Below the pieces are notes generated by a model that had not been told where the DNA came from, did no database searches, and saw only the letters and a list, made by a program, of their open reading frames with translations. A stretch of DNA of 5,095 bases from an uncultured Campylobacter sp. (GTDB lineage: Bacteria; Campylobacterota; Campylobacteria; Campylobacterales; Campylobacteraceae), in assembly GCF_938018145.1 (NCBI RefSeq), contig NZ_CALIII010000051.1, positions 1 through 5,095 of the forward strand. The letters run 5' to 3'. A program made the position numbers and the translations under genes. This document shows positions 1 through 5,041 of the stretch, one piece after another. Position 1 is the stretch's first letter. Each line of letters begins with the position of its first letter.

Positions 1-89
1 GGAACGTTAAATTTCTCAAGCGTTTTCGCTGCCTCGCTAACTACGTCGTAGTCGCTCTTGCTTCCCATTATTATAGATACGAATTTCAT
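1..89 (-). CDS. purE: PurE, N5-carboxyaminoimidazole ribonucleotide mutase (N-terminal part only)
   Basis: Only the first 29 codons are in the window; the rest lies beyond position 1. The visible protein begins MKFVSIIMGSKSDYD and continues to KFNV. The hydrophobic strand followed by GSxSD (residues 9-13) is the hallmark N-terminus of the class I PurE family, where this loop binds the substrate phosphate. PurE isomerises N5-CAIR to CAIR in cytoplasmic de novo purine synthesis. The ATG (87-89) overlaps the TGA of the upstream U32 gene by 4 bases (ATGA), and an AGAGGAAA Shine-Dalgarno lies just upstream inside the end of that gene, so it is the third gene of the operon. I recall the same order (CheZ, U32, purE) in C. 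jejuni. Identification rests on a short segment but the motif is distinctive. Confidence 0.88.
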   Translation of the reverse strand, partial: MKFVSIIMGSKSDYDVVSEAAKTLEKFNV

Positions 90-1345
90 TTTATTTCCTC
101 TCTTAAAAAGCTAAATTTAGGCAACTTCGCGCCCAAATTTACTTCGTTTTCGTTGCCGCTGTGGATTTCTGCTATTTCCTTACCTTTTTTGGTTACTAGT
201 TTTTTAAATTTGATAAATTTCTTGCCGTCGCGAGCGAAAATTTGAGATATTTCGCTCTCGCACTCATCTATCTGAGCGCCTAGCGGGGCTACGATCTCGT
301 ACTCGTTGCCGGGGAAAATTTTATATTTGCATTTAAAAAACTCGCCGTCCTCGCTCATAGCATTTACCTGATGGGTGCCCTCCTCTAGGCTGCTAGCGTG
401 ATTTTGCGTATCAGTCTTTTCAAACGGGCGATTTACCAGGTAGCCGTCGGTAAAGCCGCGATTTTTTAGCGTATTTAGCTCGCTCGCGTAAATTTGCGCG
501 TCAAATTTGCCAGCTACCGCATCGTCAACGGCCATACGGTAGGCTCTAGTCGCACAGGCGGCGTAGTATTCGCTTTTCGTGCGGCCTTCGATTTTTAGGC
601 TATCGACCGCGCCGCTTTCGATGATATCCTTGATGTGCGCGGATAAATTTAAGTCTTTAGAGTTCATTATGTGCGTGCCACCCTCGTCCTCCTCCAGGCG
701 AAACAACACACCGCTCTCCTCGCTTTTAGCGTAGAGTTCGTATTTAAATCTACAGTCGTTGGCGCAGCTACCACGGTTTGATTGGCGACCGCTTTGAACG
801 GAGCTAACCAAACAGCGCCCCGAATACGCAAAGCACATCGAGCCGTGCACGAAAATTTCGATATCTAGCGTCGGGATTTGCTCTTTTATTTTTACGACGT
901 CTTTTAGGCTCATTTCGCGCGCCACGACGATGCGTTTTGCGCCCATTTCGTGGTAGATTTTGGCATCCAGCGCATTCATGACGTTTGCCTGCGTCGAGAG
1001 GTGGATCTCGATGTCGGGGGCTATTTCTTTTGCCAGGCTCATGACGCCAGGAGTCGCGATGATAAAGGCATCGGGCTTCATCGCCGATATCGTTTGCAGG
1101 TGGCGTTTTAGCGGCTCGATTTGCGAATTAAAAGGAAACGCGTTTACCGTCGCGTAAAATTTCTTGCCCTTTGCGTGCGTGTACTCGATGGCTTCTTTAA
1201 AGCTTTCAAGGTTAAATTCGCGCGCCGAACGGGTGCGAAGCGAAAAGCTCGCAACAGAAGCGTAAACCGCGTCTGCACCGTACTCTAGAGCTATTTTTAG
1301 CTTGGTTAAATTTCCCGCGGGAGATAAAAGCTCGGGCTTTAGCAC
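86..1345 (-). CDS. prtC: U32 family protein (PrtC / TrhP-like; probable RNA hydroxylation factor)
   Basis: A 419-residue protein of usual length for the PrtC/TrhP group. The N-terminus KPELLSPAGNLTKLKIALEYGADAVY is typical of the family's TIM-barrel-like start. The PROSITE-style U32 signature matches exactly at residues 163-181 (E163, F165, G168, S169, C171, G176, C178, S181). C171, C178, C194 and C198 form a four-cysteine set expected to hold an Fe-S cluster in this family, and SLKIEGR follows at 249-255. The C-terminal part (about 330-410) resembles the small beta domain of TrhP. Older annotation says collagenase/protease. Later work on E. coli family members (TrhP, RlhA, UbiU/V) supports RNA or ubiquinone hydroxylation, so tRNA wobble-uridine hydroxylation is the better inference. 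The start is GTG (1343-1345), whose G is also the last base of the upstream TAG. No strong Shine-Dalgarno is visible, so coupling to cheZ is likely. Confidence 0.9.
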   Translation of the reverse strand: MLKPELLSPAGNLTKLKIALEYGADAVYASVASFSLRTRSAREFNLESFKEAIEYTHAKGKKFYATVNAFPFNSQIEPLKRHLQTISAMKPDAFIIATPGVMSLAKEIAPDIEIHLSTQANVMNALDAKIYHEMGAKRIVVAREMSLKDVVKIKEQIPTLDIEIFVHGSMCFAYSGRCLVSSVQSGRQSNRGSCANDCRFKYELYAKSEESGVLFRLEEDEGGTHIMNSKDLNLSAHIKDIIESGAVDSLKIEGRTKSEYYAACATRAYRMAVDDAVAGKFDAQIYASELNTLKNRGFTDGYLVNRPFEKTDTQNHASSLEEGTHQVNAMSEDGEFFKCKYKIFPGNEYEIVAPLGAQIDECESEISQIFARDGKKFIKFKKLVTKKGKEIAEIHSGNENEVNLGAKLPKFSFLREEIK

Positions 1346-2067
1346 TATTTTTTGCCCAAACTTTCTATCAGAGCTTCGATATCGTCGTTGCTGACGAGAT
1401 TTTCGGTGTGCGTATCGCCCGCGATATGTACGGCTGAGGCCACGCGCTTTTCGTCGTCGATCTTGCCCTCAAACAGACTGCTCATATACTTGCTAAGCGC
1501 GCGCATGACGTTGATAACGCGCTCGATCTTTTGACGGTGGATGTCTTGATACTGCATCATATCCATCGCCATCATTATCTCGTCTTCCGCCATTCTTACG
1601 TTATCTAGAGTCATTTCGGCGGAGCTTTTTAGGGCGTTATTTTTCTCTAGCGCCTCAGAAAAAGTCGCGATATTTGGGAATTTTTCATGTAGTTTGGTAA
1701 AAATTTCGATATTAGCCTCTATACCGCTGATAATCTCGTTAAGTCCGTTCTCCGCGTCCATAGAGAAGTTATTGATCGCGTCAAGCTTATCAAACATCTG
1801 CGTGGCTTTTTCCTCGCTGTCCTTTGTGACGTCGTCTAGCTGATGAACCATCTTGTGATCATCGGTTGGAGGCGGCGGAGGCCACGGCATATTTGAGGAT
1901 ATACGCATCTCGGTACCCTCGTAGTTTATTATCTGTTCACTCGGCGCCGGATCGGTTTTTTTTGCGCTCTCTTCCGCAGGCGGCGCAGTTTCTTCCGCCT
2001 TTTCCTCGCCGATCTCTTCATCTTCGAAATCGCCCGCCATCAAGGCGTCAAGTTCTTCTTGCGTCAT
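1345..2067 (-). CDS. cheZ: Remote-type CheZ chemotaxis phosphatase (CheY-P phosphatase)
   Basis: A 240-residue acidic, largely helical protein matching the remote CheZ of Helicobacter/Campylobacter (HP0170/Cj0700 type). The core motif QYQDIHRQ lies at residues 172-179. D175 and Q179 keep the D-x3-Q spacing of E. coli CheZ D143/Q147, where the glutamine positions water for dephosphorylating CheY-P. The N-terminus TQEELDALM (2-10) resembles the CheY-binding EIDALL segment of FliM. The C-terminus SNDDIEALIESLG (226-238) resembles the CheY-docking tail of CheZ. Between them are a low-complexity E/A/P linker (14-45), a PWPPPPP tract (61-67) and a long helical hairpin (about 75-205). It is cytoplasmic, with no signal peptide or membrane segment. 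The start has AGGAG (2073-2077) 5 nt upstream. It is the first gene of a cheZ-prtC-purE operon with its own TATAAT. Confidence 0.85.
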   Translation of the reverse strand: MTQEELDALMAGDFEDEEIGEEKAEETAPPAEESAKKTDPAPSEQIINYEGTEMRISSNMPWPPPPPTDDHKMVHQLDDVTKDSEEKATQMFDKLDAINNFSMDAENGLNEIISGIEANIEIFTKLHEKFPNIATFSEALEKNNALKSSAEMTLDNVRMAEDEIMMAMDMMQYQDIHRQKIERVINVMRALSKYMSSLFEGKIDDEKRVASAVHIAGDTHTENLVSNDDIEALIESLGKK

Positions 2068-2072
2068 AAAAA

Positions 2073-2099
2073 CTCCTATTTAAATTTGGGCTGATTATA
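2073..2099 (-). promoter_or_regulatory. Promoter and ribosome binding site of the cheZ-prtC-purE operon
   Basis: Read on the minus strand, a perfect TATAAT lies at 2099-2094, preceded by T-rich sequence and no recognisable -35 box, as is usual for housekeeping promoters in this group. A start around 2087 would leave a leader of about 20 nt. AGGAG at 2077-2073 is 5 nt before the ATG. I see no sigma-28 or sigma-54 type elements, so the operon is probably transcribed by the housekeeping sigma factor and not by the flagellar cascade. Confidence 0.65.
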
Positions 2100-2115
2100 T
2101 AGAAAATTAACGAAA

Positions 2116-2121
2116 TATAAG
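2116..2121 (+). promoter_or_regulatory. Candidate -10 element for the PHP phosphatase gene
   Basis: TATAAG at 2116-2121 is the best-looking -10 hexamer on the plus strand upstream of the gene at 2194. It would place the transcript start near 2128 and give a leader of about 65 nt that contains both arms of the inverted repeat at 2137-2192. The region is AT-rich and other hexamers are possible, so this is weak. Confidence 0.3.
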
Positions 2122-2136
2122 TTTAAAAACCCAAAC

Positions 2137-2192
2137 TTTATCCTTAAATTTATCAAATTTTAGGTAGCATTTGCAAAATATTTAAGGATAAA
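2137..2192 (+). promoter_or_regulatory. Perfect 13-bp inverted repeat covering the ribosome binding site
   Basis: TTTATCCTTAAAT at 2137-2149 is the exact reverse complement of ATTTAAGGATAAA at 2180-2192. The right arm contains the AAGGA Shine-Dalgarno (2184-2188) and ends one base before the ATG at 2194. A smaller inner pairing (ATTTT 2157-2161 with AAAAT 2175-2179) could extend the fold. In RNA the left arm would act as an anti-Shine-Dalgarno strand and close the start site; in DNA the repeat could be a dyad operator. The symmetry is seen directly; the regulatory role is inference. Confidence 0.5.
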
Positions 2193-2193
2193 A

Positions 2194-2973
2194 ATGAGAG
2201 TCGATCTACACAACCACACGCCGCTTTGCAAACACGCCGTAGATGAGCCCAGAGAGTACGTTTTAAGCGCGATAAATTCGGGCTGCGAGTATTTTGGTTT
2301 TAGCGATCACGCGCCGATGAAATTTGACGAAGCGTACCGTATGAATTTTTCGCAAATGCCCTTTTACGAGAGCGAAATTTTGCGCCTCAGAGACGAATTT
2401 GACGGACGGATCAAAATTTTGCTCGGTTACGAAGTCGATTTTTTAGAGGGCTTTATGGACGAGCGGGTTTTAGCGCGCAAGGTTGATTACCTAATCGGTT
2501 CGGTGCATTTTTTGGGCGGCTGGGGCTTTGATAATCCCGAATTTATCGGCGAATATAAAAAGCGCGACATAGATCAAATTTGGCGGGATTATTTTTACTG
2601 CGTAGAAAAGATGGCAAAGTCGGGCAAATTTGACATCGTCGGGCATGTAGACTTGCTAAAAGTATTTAAATTTATGCCAAAAACCGACGTTAGACTCCTG
2701 GCCAAAGACGCAATCGAGGCTATAAAAAAGGCAAATTTGACGGTGGAGATAAATGCGGCCGGCTTTAGAAAACCGATCGGAGAGCAGTATCCGAGCGTAA
2801 ATTTGCTAGAAATGATCGCCGAAAAAGACATACCTATTACGTTTGGCTCGGACGCACACGCAAAAGATCAAGTCGGTCTAAACGGCGAAAAATGCGAGCA
2901 AATCGCTAGAAATTTGGGATTTAGCAAGTGCGCGATATTTAAAAACCGTGATAGAGAATTTGTAAAATTTTAG
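2194..2973 (+). CDS. PHP-domain histidinol-phosphatase (HisJ/HisK family)
   Basis: A 259-residue PHP-fold protein, the normal length for the HisJ/HisK family. Metal-site motifs occur in order: DLHNHTPLCKHA (H6, H8, H14), SDHAP (D38, H39), GYEVDFL (E80), GSVHFL (H105), DIVGHVDLLK (H151), EINAAGFRK (186-193) and FGSDAH (D220, H222). Nothing key is missing. Such enzymes hydrolyse histidinol phosphate to histidinol in the cytoplasm; related PHP proteins can be general phosphoesterases. No other his gene is nearby. Many Campylobacters carry a bifunctional HisB with the same activity, so the true substrate is uncertain. The start ATG is preceded by AAGGA at 5 nt, inside the right arm of a perfect inverted repeat. 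The gene stands alone, divergent from cheZ and 85 bases before glnA, with no clear terminator after it, so some read-through into glnA is possible. Confidence 0.88.
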   Translation: MRVDLHNHTPLCKHAVDEPREYVLSAINSGCEYFGFSDHAPMKFDEAYRMNFSQMPFYESEILRLRDEFDGRIKILLGYEVDFLEGFMDERVLARKVDYLIGSVHFLGGWGFDNPEFIGEYKKRDIDQIWRDYFYCVEKMAKSGKFDIVGHVDLLKVFKFMPKTDVRLLAKDAIEAIKKANLTVEINAAGFRKPIGEQYPSVNLLEMIAEKDIPITFGSDAHAKDQVGLNGEKCEQIARNLGFSKCAIFKNRDREFVKF

Positions 2974-3018
2974 ATCGGGTAGAAAAAATTATTTAAATTA
3001 ATCTTAAAAGTAAAATTT

Positions 3019-3052
3019 TATGATAAAATTACGAAATCAATAAACACAGGAG
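3019..3052 (+). promoter_or_regulatory. Candidate glnA promoter and ribosome binding site
   Basis: TATGAT at 3019-3024 runs into TAAAAT at 3024-3029, so two overlapping -10 candidates are present without a clear -35. The site lies in a short AT dyad (AATTTTA 3014-3020, TAAAATT 3024-3030). AGGAG at 3048-3052 is 6 nt before the ATG at 3059 and supports that start. I see no GG-N10-GC sigma-54 element, so NtrC-type control as in enterics is not supported here. Confidence 0.5.
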
Positions 3053-3058
3053 CGAAAA

Positions 3059-4489
3059 ATGGGAAAATTCGTAAAAAGCGTCGATCATTTTTTTGATTTT
3101 TGCAAAGAACACGAGGTTAAATTCGTGGATTTTAGATTTACCGATATGAACGGCGCTTGGCACAGCATATCTTATAACATAAAATTCGTAGAAAAAGATC
3201 ACTTCGTAAACGGAATACCGATGGATGCGAGCTCGCTAGGAGGGTGGCAACCGATCGAAAGAAGCGACATGCTGATGTGCCCTGAGGCGACCAGCGCTTT
3301 TTTGGATCCTTTTACCGCCGACGTTACGGTCGTGGTTTTTGCCGATATTTACGACATTTACAAGGGTCAAATTTACGAAAAATGCCCGCGCTCGATAGCC
3401 AAAAAAGCCATGGCCTACGTAAAAGAGAGCGGCATGGGCGACGTGGCGTATTTTGGGCCGGAAAATGAGTTTTTTATATTTGATAACGTAAAAATAGTAG
3501 ACAGCCCAAACTGCGCGATGTTTGAAGTAGATAGCGAAGAAGGCGAGTGGAACGACGCTAGAGACTTTAAAGATAGCTACAACACCGGTCACCGCCCAAG
3601 AAGAAAAGGCGGCTATCTGATGACGCAACCGACCGATAGCATGGTCGATCTGCGTGCCGAGATGATGCAGGTTTTAGAACAAGTTGGCCTCGAAGTCATG
3701 CTAGGACACCACGAGGTCGCGCAAGGACAAGGCGAGCTTGGCGTTAAATTCGGAACCCTTCTCGAGGCCGCCGACAACGTGCAAATTTACAAATACGTCG
3801 TCAAAATGGTCGCTCACCTAAACGGAAAAACTGCGACGTTTATGCCAAAACCGCTCTACGGCGACAACGGCAGCGGCATGCACGTGCATCAGTCTGTATG
3901 GAAAGACGGCAAAAATTTATTCTACGGTGAGGGAAAATACGCAAATTTAAGCGATTTTGCGCGCTGGTACATCGGCGGAATCCTAAAACACGCAAGGAGC
4001 GTTGCGGCGTTTACAAACCCGAGCACAAACAGCTACAAACGCCTAATACCGGGCTTTGAAGCTCCGTCAATACTAACATACTCTAGCCAAAACCGCTCCG
4101 CCTCGATCCGTATCCCGTACGGCTCGGGAGAAAAATCGGTCCGCGCCGAAATGCGCTTCCCTGACGGAACTGCAAACCCGTATTTGGCCTTTTCAGCGAT
4201 GCTGATGGCTGGACTTGACGGCGTAAAACACAAGATGGAGCCGGTCGGTCCGATGGACGAAAATTTATTTAAGCTCACGCTTGACGAGATCCGCGAGCGC
4301 GGTATCGAGCAGCTTCCTCACACGTTAAGAGGCAGCCTAGAGGCGCTAATTCGCGACAACGAATACCTGCGCCCGATCATGACTTCGACGTTTATAAACG
4401 CGTATCAGCATTATAAATTTGAGAGTCAAGTATGGCCGTACGAAGCACGCCCTACTCCGTATGAGTTTAAGACTTGCTTTTCTTGCTAA
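3059..4489 (+). CDS. glnA: Type I glutamine synthetase
   Basis: A 476-residue GSI that makes glutamine from glutamate, ammonia and ATP; the family forms cytoplasmic dodecamers. The N-terminal beta-grasp domain includes [11 protein letters not shown] (54-64), equivalent to the family FDGSSIGGW loop, with D56. The catalytic domain shows GPENEFFIF (E135, E137), [10 protein letters not shown] (E219, E226), GSGMHVHQS (H275), [10 protein letters not shown] (R328) and RAEMRFPDG (E364, R366), so all metal and substrate ligands expected of an active enzyme are present. The site of adenylylation in enteric GS, NLYDLP, is NLFKLT here (402-407), with Phe404 in place of Tyr. The same replacement was reported for Helicobacter pylori GlnA, taken to mean no adenylylation control. 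The start is set by AGGAG 6 nt upstream. It has its own promoter and is followed by a terminator, so it is probably monocistronic. Length is close to the E. coli enzyme. Confidence 0.97.
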   Translation: MGKFVKSVDHFFDFCKEHEVKFVDFRFTDMNGAWHSISYNIKFVEKDHFVNGIPMDASSLGGWQPIERSDMLMCPEATSAFLDPFTADVTVVVFADIYDIYKGQIYEKCPRSIAKKAMAYVKESGMGDVAYFGPENEFFIFDNVKIVDSPNCAMFEVDSEEGEWNDARDFKDSYNTGHRPRRKGGYLMTQPTDSMVDLRAEMMQVLEQVGLEVMLGHHEVAQGQGELGVKFGTLLEAADNVQIYKYVVKMVAHLNGKTATFMPKPLYGDNGSGMHVHQSVWKDGKNLFYGEGKYANLSDFARWYIGGILKHARSVAAFTNPSTNSYKRLIPGFEAPSILTYSSQNRSASIRIPYGSGEKSVRAEMRFPDGTANPYLAFSAMLMAGLDGVKHKMEPVGPMDENLFKLTLDEIRERGIEQLPHTLRGSLEALIRDNEYLRPIMTSTFINAYQHYKFESQVWPYEARPTPYEFKTCFSC

Positions 4490-4493
4490 ATTT

Positions 4494-4521
4494 AAGGGGC
4501 TATAAAATCCCCTTTTAGTTT
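4494..4521 (+). terminator. Rho-independent terminator of glnA
   Basis: AAGGGG (4494-4499) pairs with CCCCTT (4509-4514) around a 9-nt loop. It is followed by a T-rich stretch, TTAGTTTTT, and begins 5 bases after the glnA stop. The stem is short but G/C-rich against an AT-rich background. Confidence 0.7.
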
Positions 4522-4525
4522 TTCA

Positions 4526-4629
4526 GTCAAATTTTGACCTTTTTAAATTTTGGGCCAAATTTGACTTTTTATGCGTTTTTGACGAATGCAAAATTTGTCA
4601 AAATAAATCAAATTTGAGGCCAAATTTGA
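4526..4629. repeat. Cluster of AAATTT-centred palindromes between glnA and the tRNA array
   Basis: Several related dyads sit within about 100 bases. GTCAAATTTTGAC (4526-4538) is palindromic around a central T. GTCAAATTT (4526-4534) also pairs with AAATTTGAC (4557-4565), which is followed by five T. TTTTGAC (4577-4583) pairs with GTCAAAA (4597-4603). TCAAATTTG (4608-4616) and CAAATTTGA (4621-4629) form a 9-bp stem with the loop AGGC. GGCCAAATTTGA occurs twice as a direct repeat (4553-4564 and 4618-4629). No open reading frame of note lies here. Function is unknown; the same AAATTT word is common throughout the window. Confidence 0.6.
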
Positions 4630-4637
4630 AAAACAGC

Positions 4638-4668
4638 GGCTTTTTGTCTTGACAAATCAGCCTTTTTT
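4638..4668 (+). terminator. Terminator-like hairpin with T-tract, upstream of the tRNA array
   Basis: GGCT (4638-4641) pairs with AGCC (4659-4662), and TTTGT (4643-4647) pairs with ACAAA (4652-4656), with a small internal loop between and a CTTG tip. Six T follow at 4663-4668. This is the shape of an intrinsic terminator for transcription arriving from glnA. It overlaps the -35 box and spacer of the tRNA promoter. Confidence 0.5.
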
Positions 4669-4677
4669 ATATATAAT
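4649..4677 (+). promoter_or_regulatory. Full-consensus housekeeping promoter of the tRNA array
   Basis: TTGACA (4649-4654) and TATAAT (4672-4677) match both consensus hexamers perfectly and are 17 nt apart. Transcription would begin near 4684, about 15 nt before the first tRNA at 4700. Such strength suits a stable-RNA operon. Confidence 0.88.
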
Positions 4678-4699
4678 CACGTTTCGTTTTTTGAAAAAT

Positions 4700-4775
4700 G
4701 TCTTGTTAGCTCAGTCGGTAGAGCATTTCACTTTTAATGAAGGGGTCGCTGGTTCGAGTCCAGCACAGGACACCA
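4700..4775 (+). tRNA. tRNA-Lys (anticodon UUU), CCA encoded
   Basis: A complete 76-nt cloverleaf. The acceptor GTCTTGT pairs with ACAGGAC (one U-G pair), followed by discriminator A and a genomic CCA. The D arm is GCTC/GAGC, the anticodon loop is CTTTTAA giving UUU, and the T arm is GCTGG TTCGAGT CCAGC. It is the first gene after the consensus promoter. It reads AAA and AAG lysine codons. The first 54 bases recur identically at 5042. Confidence 0.97.
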
Positions 4776-4786
4776 TTTTTTACATA

Positions 4787-4862
4787 GACCCTTTCGTCTA
4801 GTGGCCCAGGACTCTACTCTCTCAGTGTAGCAACAGAGGTTCAAATCCTTTAAGGGTCGCCA
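4787..4862 (+). tRNA. tRNA-Glu (anticodon CUC), CCA encoded
   Basis: A 76-nt cloverleaf. The acceptor GACCCTT pairs fully with AAGGGTC, then discriminator G and CCA. The D arm GTCT/GGAC and the 4-nt variable region CAAC are like those of E. coli tRNA-Glu. The anticodon stem is CTACT/TGTAG with a U-U mismatch at the loop-closing pair (31-39). The loop CTCTCAG gives anticodon CUC at 4821-4823, reading GAG only. The T arm is AGAGG TTCAAAT CCTTT with one G-U pair. Identity as Glu is secure from overall form; the CUC anticodon and the potential C32-G38 pair in the loop are unusual. An isoacceptor with UUC must exist elsewhere to read GAA, which is used in these genes. Confidence 0.88.
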
Positions 4863-4877
4863 CGATTTAGTCTTTTT

Positions 4878-4953
4878 GGTCGCTTAGCTCAGTTGGTAGA
4901 GCGCCACCCTTACAAGGTGGATGTCATAAGTTCGAGTCTTATAGCGACCACCA
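4878..4953 (+). tRNA. tRNA-Val (anticodon UAC), CCA encoded
   Basis: A complete 76-nt cloverleaf. The acceptor GGTCGCT pairs with AGCGACC, then A and CCA. The D arm is GCTC/GAGC. The anticodon stem CCACC/GGTGG carries loop CTTACAA with anticodon UAC (4911-4913). The T arm is ATAAG TTCGAGT CTTAT. It is 15 nt downstream of tRNA-Glu in the same transcript. Confidence 0.97.
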
Positions 4954-4961
4954 TTTTAGGT

Positions 4962-5038
4962 GCAGCGGTAGTTCAGATGGTTAGAATGCCGCCCTGTCAC
5001 GGCGGAGGTCGCGGGTTCGAGCCCCGTCCGCTGCGCCA
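4962..5038 (+). tRNA. tRNA-Asp (anticodon GUC), CCA encoded
   Basis: A complete 77-nt cloverleaf. The acceptor GCAGCGG pairs with CCGCTGC, then G and CCA. The anticodon stem CCGCC/GGCGG carries loop CTGTCAC with anticodon GUC (4996-4998). The T arm is GCGGG TTCGAGC CCCGT. Only 8 nt separate it from tRNA-Val and 3 nt from the next tRNA, consistent with one processed precursor. Confidence 0.97.
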
Positions 5039-5041
5039 TTT

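Noticed and set aside
960..1157. Plus-strand open frame of 65 codons inside the U32 gene
   Set aside because: It lies antisense to a well-conserved coding region, has no family features or good ribosome binding site, and is explained by the codon pattern of the opposite strand.
1343..1345. Non-ATG start of the U32 gene as a sign of a misplaced start or frameshift
   Set aside because: The GTG gives the exact conserved family N-terminus and overlaps the previous stop as expected for a coupled operon; the next in-frame ATG would delete conserved sequence.
1352..1534. Plus-strand open frame of 60 codons inside cheZ
   Set aside because: It is antisense to the conserved CheZ core, with no recognisable protein signature or promoter.
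1866..2069. Plus-strand open frame of 67 codons antisense to the CheZ N-terminus
   Set aside because: The Arg/Pro/Ser-rich product reflects the antisense of the acidic and proline-rich linker; no start signals support it.
2068..2193. Flagellar sigma-28 or sigma-54 promoter before cheZ
   Set aside because: No matching elements; a perfect TATAAT at a suitable distance is the simpler explanation.
2595..2831. Minus-strand open frame of 78 codons inside the PHP gene
   Set aside because: It is antisense to motifs of the PHP enzyme that must be real, with no independent support.
2974..3058. Sigma-54 (NtrC-type) promoter before glnA
   Set aside because: I looked for the GG-N10-GC pattern expected from enteric glnA control and did not find it; only -10-like AT hexamers are present.
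3236..3628. Minus-strand open frame of 130 codons inside glnA
   Set aside because: Long by chance on the antisense of a constrained gene; the product has no domain and no upstream signals.
4033..4278. Minus-strand open frame of 81 codons inside glnA
   Set aside because: It is antisense to the conserved [10 protein letters not shown] to NLFKLT region; a shadow only.
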